DNA from: Promethearchaeia archaeon
GTDB taxonomy: Archaea > Asgardarchaeota > Lokiarchaeia > Sigyniarchaeales > SOKP01
Reading direction: 5' to 3'
Length of the DNA: 64,000 nucleotides
Assembly: GCA_029856155.1 (NCBI GenBank)
Contig: JAHQWL010000023.1
Coordinates: forward strand, 155,757 to 219,756
Of the stretch, positions 26,230 to 37,500 are shown piece after piece. The notes beneath the pieces were generated by a model. That model saw only the letters and a list, made by a program, of their open reading frames with translations, ran no database searches and was not told the origin of the DNA. A program made the position numbers and the translations under genes. How positions within the stretch are numbered: the first letter of the stretch is position 1; each line of letters starts with the position of its first letter.

Positions 26230-26934
26230 TTAAATTCCTAAATATACTTGTTTAATTCGAGGTTCTTTTTCTAACTCTTCCTTAGTCCCTCTCATTTCAA
26301 TTTTCCCCTCCTCAAGAACATGAATATATTCAGCGATATTCATCGCTAAAGCCGCATCTTGTTCAACTAATAAAGTAGTAGTGCCTTCTTGTTTTATTTT
26401 CTTAATTGCTTCAAATATAATTGTTTTTATTTTTGGAGCTAAACCTAATGAAGGTTCATCCATTAAAAGAAGTTGAGGATTAGCCATAAGTGAACGCGCA
26501 ATAGCAAGCATCTGTTGTTCACCACCACTTAAAGTTCCAGCTCGCTGATTTTTTCTTTCTCTAAGACGTGGAAAGATCTCAAAAACATTTTTCCTTAATT
26601 TTCGAAATTTACTACGATCTTTCAATACATAAGCCCCCATATCTAAATTTTCAGATACACTCATATCATAAAATAGTTTACGTCGTTCTGGGCAATGAGA
26701 GATCCCTTTTCTAGCAATCTTATGAGCTTTTAACCCATCAATTCTTTCACCACGGAATTCTATTTTTCCTCTATCAGGTTCTTCTAAACCAGATATTACT
26801 CTGAGGAGTGTAGACTTTCCAGCTCCATTGGGTCCAATAACTGCCTCAAGAGATTTCTCTTTTAAGCTCAAATTTATTTCTTCGAGAGCTCTTGCCTTTC
26901 CATAATAATGATATATTTTTTTTAAATCAAGCAT
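26230..26934 (-). CDS. livF: Liv-type ABC transporter ATPase (LivF-like)
   Basis: About 234 residues from the ATG at 26934, chosen because GGTGAC lies 4-5 nt upstream; the track start at 26943 is a GTG inside that site. Walker A is GPNGAGKS, the signature LSGGEQQMLAIARS, Walker B LLLMDEPSLG, and the switch His is replaced by the LLVEQD motif typical of LivF. It pairs with LivG to power import through LivH and LivM. It overlaps the end of livG by 8 bp. Confidence 0.95.
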   Translation of the reverse strand: MLDLKKIYHYYGKARALEEINLSLKEKSLEAVIGPNGAGKSTLLRVISGLEEPDRGKIEFRGERIDGLKAHKIARKGISHCPERRKLFYDMSVSENLDMGAYVLKDRSKFRKLRKNVFEIFPRLRERKNQRAGTLSGGEQQMLAIARSLMANPQLLLMDEPSLGLAPKIKTIIFEAIKKIKQEGTTTLLVEQDAALAMNIAEYIHVLEEGKIEMRGTKEELEKEPRIKQVYLGI

Positions 26935-27667
26935 ATTCGTCACCTTTTCCTAAATAAGCTTCAAGTAAAATTTTATTATTAGCAATCTCTTTTGGAGGAC
27001 CATCAGCAATAAATTTACCTTGATGCATAGCAATTACTCGTGGTACTAATGTCATAAGTTCACGAAGTACATGACCAGTCATAAAAACAGTAACCCCATC
27101 ATCATGTAATTTTTTAATTAATTCAGTTAGTACTGCACTTTCTTCATGAGTAAGTCCGCTAAATGGTTCATCTAATAAAAGCAATTCTGGGTTAGTCCCA
27201 AGAGCTTTACCAATTTGTAATTTTCTTAAATCACCATGAGGTAAAATGATTGGCGGCATTCTAGCTTTATCAACAAGACCTACTGAAGCAAGAATTGAAC
27301 TTGCATATTCTTCAGCACCTACTTTTTTTGAAACTTCTTTTCCTCTTTTTGATAAGCAGGGCACTATTACATTATCAAGTAAGGTTAAGAATTTAAACGA
27401 TCTCACCAATTGAAAAGTTCGAGCAATTCCATAATTCACTATTTTATACGGTCTCATTCCTGTTATATCAATTCCATCGAATCTAATTTTTCCAGAACTA
27501 GGTTTCTCAAATCCACTAATTAAATTAAACACTGTCGTCTTACCAGCTCCGTTTGGACCAATTAGACCCACAAATTCTCCTCGTTTAACCTCAAAACTAA
27601 AATCATTTACAGCAGTTAATCCACCAAACTTTTTTGTAAGGTTTTTCACTTCTAAAATAACTCCCAT
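26927..27667 (-). CDS. livG: Liv-type ABC transporter ATPase (LivG-like)
   Basis: 246 residues. Walker A is GPNGAGKTT, Walker B LLLLDEPFSGL, and the switch region is VFMTGHVLRELM. The signature motif is LPHGDLRKLQIGKAL, which departs from the usual LSYGQ. The extra loop after the Q-loop (RTFQLVRSFKFLTLLDNV) is LivG-like. The start is supported by GGAG 7 nt upstream. It is the partner of LivF in a heterodimeric ATPase. Confidence 0.95.
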   Translation of the reverse strand: MGVILEVKNLTKKFGGLTAVNDFSFEVKRGEFVGLIGPNGAGKTTVFNLISGFEKPSSGKIRFDGIDITGMRPYKIVNYGIARTFQLVRSFKFLTLLDNVIVPCLSKRGKEVSKKVGAEEYASSILASVGLVDKARMPPIILPHGDLRKLQIGKALGTNPELLLLDEPFSGLTHEESAVLTELIKKLHDDGVTVFMTGHVLRELMTLVPRVIAMHQGKFIADGPPKEIANNKILLEAYLGKGDEYA

Positions 27668-27708
27668 TTTTTAACTCCTTAAAAGTAAAATTTTTTTTAT
27701 AATTTTTT

Positions 27709-28749
27709 TTATCGTCCTAATAATACATCCCAAAAATCTTTTAAATGTTCTATTATTGGCCTTAAAATTCCCTGCTCCGAAAATCGAACAACTAATATTA
27801 AAATTATCGCGAAAGTCAAATGTACATAAAGACCAGCACCAACTTCAATAAGAATATATTCAAGAAAAATAAAGAAAAATGCTCCCAAAGCTGATCCTGC
27901 TATAGTTGTTAATCCCCCTAATGATGCCATTAATATAGCAAAAAAAGAAATAGCCGTTCCAAAATTACCAACGGGATTTACAGAAGTATTATAAAATGCA
28001 TAGAAACAACCTGCTATTCCAGCAAATAAGGAACTAACCATAAAGGCATACACTTTGTATCTCGTTGTATTTATTCCTGATGCATCTGCTCCCACCTCAT
28101 CATCGCGAATTGATTTTAAAATAGTCCCAAATTTCGATTTAACAATCTGAAATATTATTATAAAGCATATTATCAAAGTAATAAAAACAATAAAAAATTC
28201 TATTACAGGATTGTTGGATAGTCTCGTTAGAGGATAAGGTCCAGTATTATAAGATATTCCTTCAGAACCAAAAAGAATATCTGAGAGTGACCCTAATAGA
28301 AATAATTTTAATAGGATTAAACTAAAAGCAAGAGTGCCTAATGCTAAATATGGCCCCCTTAATCTTAAACAGGGGATACCAATTATTAAACCAAAGCCTA
28401 CTGCACCCAAAGCTCCAGTAGGAATTGCAAGCCATATTGGAAAACCTTGAAAAGCTATAAGATAAGCACAAAGATAACCTCCTATTCCAAAAAAAATGGC
28501 ATGACCAAAACTAATTTGTCCCGAAATACCAGTAAGAAAATCCCAACTTGCCGCAAAAATTGAAAAAATCATAGCGAGTGTAAAATGACGTAAGAAATAC
28601 TTTATAAAACTCTCATTTTGAGAAAGAAAAGGAAATAATGTAAGTATTATTAATAAAAATATTGTTAATGAACCACTAAAAGTTTTTGCCCATGATTTTA
28701 AATAAGTCGGTATATTTCTTATTTTTTCTTTTACCAATCCTTTTTTCAT
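27709..28749 (-). CDS. livM: Liv-type ABC permease (LivM-like)
   Basis: About 346 residues from the ATG at 28749, preceded by GAGG; the track start at 28764 is a GTG. About ten membrane helices, beginning LTIFLLIILTLFPFLS. LivM hallmarks include SGQISFGHAIFFGIGGY, the cytoplasmic coupling segment LKSIRDDEVGADASGIN and the late SLGGLTTIAGSALGAFF. It forms the translocation channel with LivH. Substrates of the family include branched-chain amino acids, urea, amides and aromatic or organic acids. Confidence 0.94.
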   Translation of the reverse strand: MKKGLVKEKIRNIPTYLKSWAKTFSGSLTIFLLIILTLFPFLSQNESFIKYFLRHFTLAMIFSIFAASWDFLTGISGQISFGHAIFFGIGGYLCAYLIAFQGFPIWLAIPTGALGAVGFGLIIGIPCLRLRGPYLALGTLAFSLILLKLFLLGSLSDILFGSEGISYNTGPYPLTRLSNNPVIEFFIVFITLIICFIIIFQIVKSKFGTILKSIRDDEVGADASGINTTRYKVYAFMVSSLFAGIAGCFYAFYNTSVNPVGNFGTAISFFAILMASLGGLTTIAGSALGAFFFIFLEYILIEVGAGLYVHLTFAIILILVVRFSEQGILRPIIEHLKDFWDVLLGR

Positions 28750-28788
28750 TTTTAACTTCCTCACTATTTATAATCTTAAATTTAAAAA

Positions 28789-29670
28789 TTACTTTAATTC
28801 CTTCTTTCCAAATAATCCTTGGGGTCTTATTATAAGTACTAAAAGAATAACTATGATTGGAACTATATGAGCCCAAGCTGGACCATTAGGGATAAAAAGA
28901 TTGGTAAAAGTAGTTATATACCCCACAATATAAGCTCCTACAATACTTCCAACAAGACTTCCCATCCCTCCTAAAATTACTACAGCAAATGAACTTGTTA
29001 AATATTCCCAGCCCATAGCAGGACCAGTAAGAGCTGCGCCGGGTAAATATAGGGTTGCTGCTATAGCTGCAAGGAATGCAGATATCATAACAGTATAGAA
29101 GAGAACTCTATCGGCATTAATACCCATTAAGGTTGCTGCCTCGCTATCCTGTGAAACTGCACGAATAGATTTACCTAATTTTGATTTATTAATAAATAAA
29201 GCGAATAATGAAACTATAATTAATGAAATAATTATAAAAAAAAGGTATTGATTCAACATGCTATATCCTAAGAAGTCCGTAGTGCCCTCAACCACAACAT
29301 AACCACTAAGTGTTGCAGACGTTGTTCCCGAGATTATTGAAACACATTGCTCGATTCCGAATGCTAACGCAAAAGTAATTAATACAACACCTACAGCTGA
29401 ATCTTTTACAGGTTTGATGAGTAATATATATGTAAGACCGCCTATTATAGTAATAACTACCACTGCAATGATTATATTTATCAATACTTGGCCAGGAAAA
29501 AAACCATATACCCATAAAAGTAAATATCCCGTTAACATGAAATATGCTCCATGCGCTAAATTCATTATATGACCAACTCCATACACTAAAGAGTACCCTA
29601 GAGCAATTAGAGAAAGGTAAGCACCATTTAAAGTACCATTAAATAACATGCTAATAATTTCTTGATACAT
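28789..29670 (-). CDS. livH: Liv-type ABC permease (LivH-like)
   Basis: 293 residues with about eight helices. Diagnostic segments are GYSLVYGVGHIMNLAHGA near the N-terminus, the coupling loop SIRAVSQDSEAATLMGIN and ILGGMGSLVGSIVGAY. It forms the heterodimeric channel with LivM, whose gene begins 40 bp downstream. It is the first permease gene after the binding-protein gene, separated from it by 222 bp with no other ORF. Confidence 0.94.
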   Translation of the reverse strand: MYQEIISMLFNGTLNGAYLSLIALGYSLVYGVGHIMNLAHGAYFMLTGYLLLWVYGFFPGQVLINIIIAVVVITIIGGLTYILLIKPVKDSAVGVVLITFALAFGIEQCVSIISGTTSATLSGYVVVEGTTDFLGYSMLNQYLFFIIISLIIVSLFALFINKSKLGKSIRAVSQDSEAATLMGINADRVLFYTVMISAFLAAIAATLYLPGAALTGPAMGWEYLTSSFAVVILGGMGSLVGSIVGAYIVGYITTFTNLFIPNGPAWAHIVPIIVILLVLIIRPQGLFGKKELK

Positions 29671-29892
29671 AATTACAAAAAAGAAAAATTGATTATTATT
29701 AAATTAATTATTATTATTTTTATCTCATTTCTTATAAAACTGATCATTTTCATCCTAACTTACAATTTTATCAAAAAAAAAATATAATATTCAAGATTAA
29801 AGCTATTTTTTGATAAATTATATAAAAAGTTGATAATAATAAAAAAAAATTTTTTAATATTTAAATTTGCTTTAATTCGACTACCATTTCTA

Positions 29893-31332
29893 TTACGACC
29901 ATGCAGTATGAACCCACGGAGCAATTTCATAAGCACCAGTTGCCATCCAATCTGGATAAAGAGGACGTATCGGCATGGCTCCATAAGGAACAACATATGC
30001 ATATCTTGGTGCTGGGATTACTACTTTATCACCATTAGCTCGCCACTGAACCCATAAGGTATGTCCATAAGGATAACCCTCAACTAGGTCATGAGTCTTT
30101 GGCCACCAAGCACCGCCTCCACCAACACCAGCATTGGTATTTCCTTTAGTCCAGGTTTCCATTTCTGGTATCATAAAATTGGGGTTAAATGATTGAGTTG
30201 CATTCATTGCATCAACAAGTGCAAATACGGCGTCGTAAGCTCCAACTGCAATATAAAGTGGTTCATGTCCATCATGATCTGCTAACCACGCATCCCAAAA
30301 CGCAATAGAACTTTCGGTTTTATTAGTCCTATGCAAGGTTTGCATCATTGCCTCGTATGCACAACTCTCACCACTATCTTCGTAAAATGTATCTAACTGC
30401 GATTGAACATCAATACCAAATATCTGATATGTATAATTATATTGAGAGTATTGTTGCATCATTAAAATTCCACCTTGTGCTGAAATGACAGGAATTAAAA
30501 AGTCACATCCATCATCTTCTAGTTCTGATAAGTATCCGTTCATATCTGTGGCACTAAGTGATATATCATATAAGATTGGTGATAGTAATTGTACCCAGCC
30601 ACCTGTAAGAGCTGGCAAATTACCCAATGCAGCTACTAAACTTTCAGTCCAAGTTAAATCTTCTGCAAGAATGCCAACCTGTTTAATGTCATGATTTGGA
30701 TAGGTTGCATTCAATAACATGATATAACCAGCTAATGTAGTTAATATTTCGCCCCCTAATGAAGTTGAGTTAATAGGCATAAATCTGAAAAAATATTTAT
30801 ATCTTGTATAAAAATTTTTCACGTTTGTACAGAATATATCTGTTGCAGCACCAGTATCAATAAAGATAATTTTATTATCCATGAAAACTTCTTGATATGC
30901 TAATAATGCTTCTGATCTAAAGCCACCAAGTGCAAATTGAACTTTTTTATTGTATACAAGTCTTTCTGCCGCAGCAATTCCTCTTGAAGTCACAAGAGCT
31001 GTGTTAGATTCATCTGTATCTTCCTTGGTAACTCCTAGATAATATGTTGTTCCATTAACAACCAAACCACCCGCTTCATTTATGGTTTTAGCTGCATACC
31101 AAGCTCCGTCATAATTTGCATCTCCTTGAATCTCACCAATATCACCAGCGCACCCAATTTTAATTATTTGATCAGATGTTAAACCTGCTGGAGCACCAGG
31201 ACAATCCTTAGAACTCCATGAATATTCACCGGCACCCGGGGCTAAAAGGAAATACCAAGCCCCAACGCCGACACCTACACCTATAACAGCTATGATAACA
31301 ATTGCTAATATTCTTTTTGTTAAAGCTTCCAT
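29893..31332 (-). CDS. livK: Liv-type ABC substrate-binding protein (LivK-like)
   Basis: 479 residues. The N-terminal hydrophobic segment (ILAIVIIAVIGVGVGVGAWYFLL) is a signal peptide or uncleaved membrane anchor holding the protein on the outer face. The mature part is a periplasmic-binding-protein type I fold: IIKIGCAGDIGEIQGDANYD, AARTINEAGG-like KTINEAGGLVVNG, and VGILAEDLTWTESLVAAL. It is longer than E. coli LivK by about 110 residues, with tryptophan-rich C-terminal segments. It captures the ligand for LivHMGF. The ligand cannot be read from sequence. It is the first gene of the five-gene transporter operon. Confidence 0.93.
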   Translation of the reverse strand: MEALTKRILAIVIIAVIGVGVGVGAWYFLLAPGAGEYSWSSKDCPGAPAGLTSDQIIKIGCAGDIGEIQGDANYDGAWYAAKTINEAGGLVVNGTTYYLGVTKEDTDESNTALVTSRGIAAAERLVYNKKVQFALGGFRSEALLAYQEVFMDNKIIFIDTGAATDIFCTNVKNFYTRYKYFFRFMPINSTSLGGEILTTLAGYIMLLNATYPNHDIKQVGILAEDLTWTESLVAALGNLPALTGGWVQLLSPILYDISLSATDMNGYLSELEDDGCDFLIPVISAQGGILMMQQYSQYNYTYQIFGIDVQSQLDTFYEDSGESCAYEAMMQTLHRTNKTESSIAFWDAWLADHDGHEPLYIAVGAYDAVFALVDAMNATQSFNPNFMIPEMETWTKGNTNAGVGGGGAWWPKTHDLVEGYPYGHTLWVQWRANGDKVVIPAPRYAYVVPYGAMPIRPLYPDWMATGAYEIAPWVHTAWS

Positions 31333-31541
31333 ATTTTAGTTCACATCTATTTTTAATTTATTTTTTTTTTTTTAATTTATTATGTATGTTTATTTTTAGA
31401 TTTACAAATAATAGTTCATTTTAACATGTATTTAAAGTTTTCAACTTTTTATATGAAAAATAAGCATATATCTGTTAAAATTAGTAAAAACTATCTAAAA
31501 AAATGATCTAGATGGTATACAATAGGTAATCAATTAAGCAT

Positions 31542-34500
31542 TCATAGAAATTGGATAGCAACAATAATTCCAAATAAAATTAGTAGTGAAATCAATATTA
31601 TCAATGTATAGAACCTCCACTTAATTGAAATACTCTCATTTTTCTCCTTGAAAATGATATAAGGCAATAAAATTGCTCCCAAAATCCAAATTGATATCCA
31701 AGTAGTGAATACATACCATTCAGCGGGGATAAAGGTAAACATAATTATAATAGTACTGCCCCAACTGATAACTAAGCGAACCATTCTACGTCTAAACATG
31801 ATGTTAACATCTTCAGTTTTTTCAGAAGGTTTAAGAGAATATATTATACCAAAAATAGGAAATATTAAAATAATAGAATGGTAAGGATTTAATAAACCAA
31901 GAATGGAGTCAGAAAATATGATTCCAATGAATACTGCTAAACATGCACTAATAAGAATCCATATATATTTAAATTGTTTCTTGAAGAAAACGAAAATTCT
32001 AATAAACATATTCTTAATTAAAATTCTGAGATGTGTAAAGAATCTCGTTAAAGCTTCAATGATTTTATTAATAAGCGCTCTTAGTTCTTCTAAAAGGAAA
32101 ATAAAGGGATAAATTAAAACTGTAAAAGCAAAAAATATTCCTGTAATGATAAAAGATAATGATATATGGTATATAATTGAACTTAAGAGCAAAAAGATTA
32201 CAATCCAAAAAATTAAAGCTCCAGCTGAGTGTCCTTTGAATGGTTTTATTTTTATCCCTAAGAATATTACAAAAACTAAAGAAGAGACACTTAAATTTAG
32301 GAAAATATCAAGCACCAATATAAATTGGAACATAAAAAACAAATCAATTGATATTAAACCTCCAATTATGAGAAATGAGTAAGATCTCAAGGATTTTCGG
32401 AAATCTTCCTTTAAAACAGTATCAATTAAAGATAAGAAAAACATAATGAAAAAAGAAGCTAACGCTAAATTAAGAACGTAAAATGGATTTAAAGAAGCAA
32501 AATATAAAGGCCAAGTTATAAAATTAAGATATGTTGATATAATTAAATAAAATTTAATTCTTTCTTTATTGGAAGCAACTAATTTCCAAGATACCGATAA
32601 TTTGAAAAGATAAGCAAATTCAAGGATAAGGATAAAAATAATGAATGGAATCACAGTAGGAGAGAAAGTTAAATAAAAGGTACTATAAAGCCACGTTAAA
32701 TATACTGATGTGAAAATCATAATTAAGAACCATGAAAACACTTTAATGGAGTTAGTAAATTTCCCGATAAATTTCAACAAATAGCTATCTATTAGCATTA
32801 ATACATGTATAACTAAGGAAGAAATAGTTAAATTCAAAAAAATATTGAAATTCGGAATAGAATTCAGCAATAAGAAAGAATCAATAGACAATAATCCTCC
32901 AATTATTAGAATCGAAAATGATCTTAATGATTTTCTGAAATCTTCTTTTAAAATATTATCAATTAAGGTTATCAAAAACATAATGAAAAAAGACGCGAGT
33001 GTTAAGTTAAGGGTGTGTAATAGATTTAAAGAAGCAAAATATAAAGGCCAAGTTATAAAATTGAGATATGATATTAATATCAGTAAAAACCTTATCTTCT
33101 CTTTATTGGAAGCAACAAAACTCCAAAAAGCTAATAATTTCGTAAGATAAGCAAACTCAAGTATTAGGATAATAACGATGATGGGAATAACTGTATAAAA
33201 GAAGGCGACAAAATAGGTACTATACAGCCATATTAAATAGGTTGATGTAAATGTCATAATAGAGACCCAAGAGATTACTTGAATATAATTAACGATTTTT
33301 CCTAAAAATTTAAATAGAAATTTATCTACTATCATTAATCCATGGATTACAAGACTTAAAATCAAAAGAATCAATAGTATTTCGACTCTCTGGAATATTA
33401 AAATTTGAGCTAAGAATATACATATTGTAGAGTAGAACCCTGTTCCAATTAATTGTTGAATAGCCTTTTGATCTTTTTTAAGAGTAACTTGACCTTTTGG
33501 GTATAAATTCTCTAATGACTTAAAGAGAGAATAATTGGTATAAAATTGCATTATTATAAAAATAAAAATTCCTAACCCAAGAAAGAATGGATATTGAGAG
33601 ATATAGTCATATAAGATTAGAAATGTCATCACTGAAATTGTTAAAAAGGTGATCGTATGAATTAAACGAGCATAGCCCTCTTTTATCTTTTTAATTGAAT
33701 AAATATCCAGTGATGTAAAAATCAATAATACAGAAAGAGATACTATAATACTTTCATAAATTCCTATTACTCCGCTTAATAAACCATAAATCATAATGCT
33801 TATTTCACAATAAAATATCAAAAACAAAATTGAATGCATTTTTAGCAGAAAATTTGGATATTTCTGCTCAGCTAATATAAAATTGAAATAATAAACGGAT
33901 ATGAATGAAAGGCATACCTCTATAAAAATGATTAAATTAACTGAGAAAAAGTTTAAAATACCATATAATATGAAGATGTATATTAAATTAATTGCTAACA
34001 ATCCCTGGAATATAATGAAAAGAGAAAATTCGATTCTATTTTTTATATCTTTTTCAATTCTAACGAAGGAAACGCTTAAAAGATATAAAATAAATGATGA
34101 GTTTTGGAATAACAACGAATAGTAGGCAAATCCTATTAACTCTTCGAAGATTAGTATCAATCCATTAGAGATTAAGGATGCTAGATAAAAAGAACTCCAA
34201 ATAAATGAATTATAAATGAGTATTAAACGACCTTTGGTAATCATTTGTTTAGAAATATCTAAGTAAGATAAGAAATAAAGAGAAATAAGTCCTAAAAGTG
34301 AGATTGTTAAAACTAACAGGAAAAAGTTTGAATGATATAAATAGAGGAATAAAGACAAAATATTACTAAAAACAATCCATGACCATAAAGTAAATTTATT
34401 CCGGGATGACGTTAATAATAAAAGTAAGAACTTCCGATCAATAAAGGAGACTTCAATGAATACTAATCCACTTACTACTAGTAATACTATATAAATTGTA

Positions 34501-37500
34501 ATTAGAAGGCTCGAATTAACGAAAACCAAGTAAAGAAAAATATTGATCCATAGAGCTATAGGAATTAAAAGATAGAAAATTGAACTAATTTTGCTGAAAT
34601 AACGTAGGATGTCTTTTATCTTTATATCTAACTCTGATTTTTCTATATATTTCATACAAAACAAAAATAACATTGGCCAGATTATCAGAAAATTACATAT
34701 CTGGTAGACTAATAATATATTAGAAAATATCAAGTACAATAATAAATATGGAATGATTATTGCAAAGAATATGGAAAAAAATATTGAATTAAGAAAGAAG
34801 CAAGTAAGATTAAGCCATTTTACTTGATTTCTATCATGATAAATCTTTAATATGCTATTTTTTATTTCTGCAGTTTCATCTTTTACTGTATTTTTAAATA
34901 AATTTATTATAATTTGAAAAGTAAAAAGGTATATCATTGCCCATGTTAATAGCCAGAAAGGTCTTATTACTTCAAATGTTAGTAGAGCTTCCAAGATAGG
35001 TGTTGTTATAGGAATTGGAATAATAAACCATAGAATATAGCGATATTCAATAAAAATAAAGTATAGGAATATGGTAAACACTGAAGAAAACGTAGAAATT
35101 AAAACACCCGGTGTTGCGTTAAATATAATATAAGTTAAGGATGTGATCGAGGATGATGTTCCAAATGCCACTATTAAAAAAGGAATTATCTTATTAATAG
35201 AAATTCTCATCTTATATTTATTAAATATGAAAAGTGAGCAGCCAAATACAGTTAATGCCAATGAAAAAGCAAAAACAAAAAATCCTGGAAATAAACTGAA
35301 TGTATTGAAGGTAAACCATGAAAGATTAATAACTAGAATCCATGAAAGACACAAATCTATAAATTTTTTTGGAACTTCAACATATTTAGAGGAAAAAAGA
35401 CTGAAACCAATTACAAGAAAACTAATGTTTAATGAAAAAATTGGATTCAATATTATCAAATAAAGAATGAAATAGATTGTAAAGAAAATACCTAATATAG
35501 TGATGAAGTATGCGCTTATTAAAACAACACCAACTGATCTAATATTCGGGAAAAAAGAGTAAACTATTAGAAATAACCCTATTACTAAGATGTCGATTGA
35601 TATAGTCATCTCTAATGAAATTCCAATTGATAATAAATAGAAAAACAGAAATGTAGCGTTTATAAATGTTAGAGGAAATACCCAAAGAATTGAAATAATT
35701 TTCCAGTATTTAAATATTGCTAATAATGGCATCAATAAGACAACTGAAAACATAATAAAAGAAAAATTTCTTAACAGTAGATCTGATACAAATAAATTTA
35801 GGCTAACCCAATAAAGTAAGAATAGACTTTCACCCCACACAACAAAAACTATTGTAGAAAAGTATTTCTTGATTTTACTATACACAACTGGAAAGAAAAA
35901 TAATGAGCAAATTATTATAGATAAAATAAATGATCCACTAGCATCGAATGCTCCAAATCTCAATGAGTTTGTAAAAACATCTATTCCAGTGAGACTTTGA
36001 TAAATTATGAAAAAGTTTACAAATGGTAATATGTTCCAAGCATACCACCCAGATTTCCAAATTGCCAAGGATATCTTCCATTGATAAATTCCAATAGATA
36101 TGTAATATAGAAGAACGCCAATATCGATTGCGAATATTAAAGGGACTAAAGAAAACAGTGGCATAGCTAAAGAGGCAATTATAATAAAATACAAGAAAGT
36201 AGGAAATGAGACTATAATTGAGATTAATACAATGTAAAATGATCTTTTTCTAAATCTTGCTGGTGAACTATTATACAATAGGATAAATCCAAAACCAGTA
36301 ATAGTCTCGGTTATTGTGAAGGTTAAAACAGGATTGTAAGATCCAAAGATCTGATTATTAAATAACCACGAGTATGATAAAAAGCTAACAAGATCAAAAA
36401 TAAATAAAATTACACAAGGTTTAATGAACCATTTATAGCGCTCATCCTTGTGGTGATAAAAGAAAATTCCTATAAATAACAATAATAGGAAAAGTGATAT
36501 TGTTACGTTATAAAGAAGCAGTATGTTAGTAAAATTCATCAATGAAACAAAAGATAAAAGAGAAATAACAGAATATAGATAAAATTTTTCTAAGTTATTA
36601 TTTTTCTTTATATTTAGCAAAATGGAGAAAACTAAGACCCCACATAAAGATAAGAGATAAATAATAATAAAAAAACCTGTTAATGCTATATCAAAGCCTA
36701 TTATAACGTTATAAAAACTTAGAATGACAATAACTTCGAGAAACGCATAATAACTTAGTAAAAAGTATGAAAGAAACCGAAAAAAAGTAATGATACTCCT
36801 CTGAGATAGGATGAGTAAATAAGATATTAATATAAGGAAAATTGAAGACTCTGAGTTAAAATAAAGTAAACTCAAGAATAATAAAAAGGATAAGAAATAA
36901 ATTTTGTAAAGTTCAAAAACAGATTTTACTTCTATTATTTTGTTAAATCTTAAACTATAATAATATAAAAACAATATTAAATTGGCGATGATAGCGCTTA
37001 CATGAATAAAAGGAATAAAGTAAAAGATAGGGATTACAGATATTAAAGAATAAAGAAATTCTATATAAAAACTCAATATAGAAACTATAAATACAAACAG
37101 AGTGATCTTTCTCAATTGTAACTGTTTTTCAGATGAAATAAACCTCAATTTCTCTAATATTAAGAGGCTTAAAGGTGTTAAAAATGTGAAAGTTAATGAA
37201 AACAAAAATATTTTATTAATGATTGAGAAAAGAAATCCGAAAAATTCAATAAATGATATGATCGAAAGACTAATGATTATCTTTACAGTTAACCATGATA
37301 ATAACTTGGAAACAATTTTTGTTTGTGACAGTTGAAATTGTTTATCACATACATTTAGAAATATAATAAAAATAACAAGAAAGAAGCCAATTAAGAATGA
37401 AATGCCTAATAGTGTGGGCCACCAGATAAGAAAAGAAAAAAGCCCTGTTGTAAGTCCTAAAAATGTAAAAACGAATGAGATTGATATTATTATCCCATAG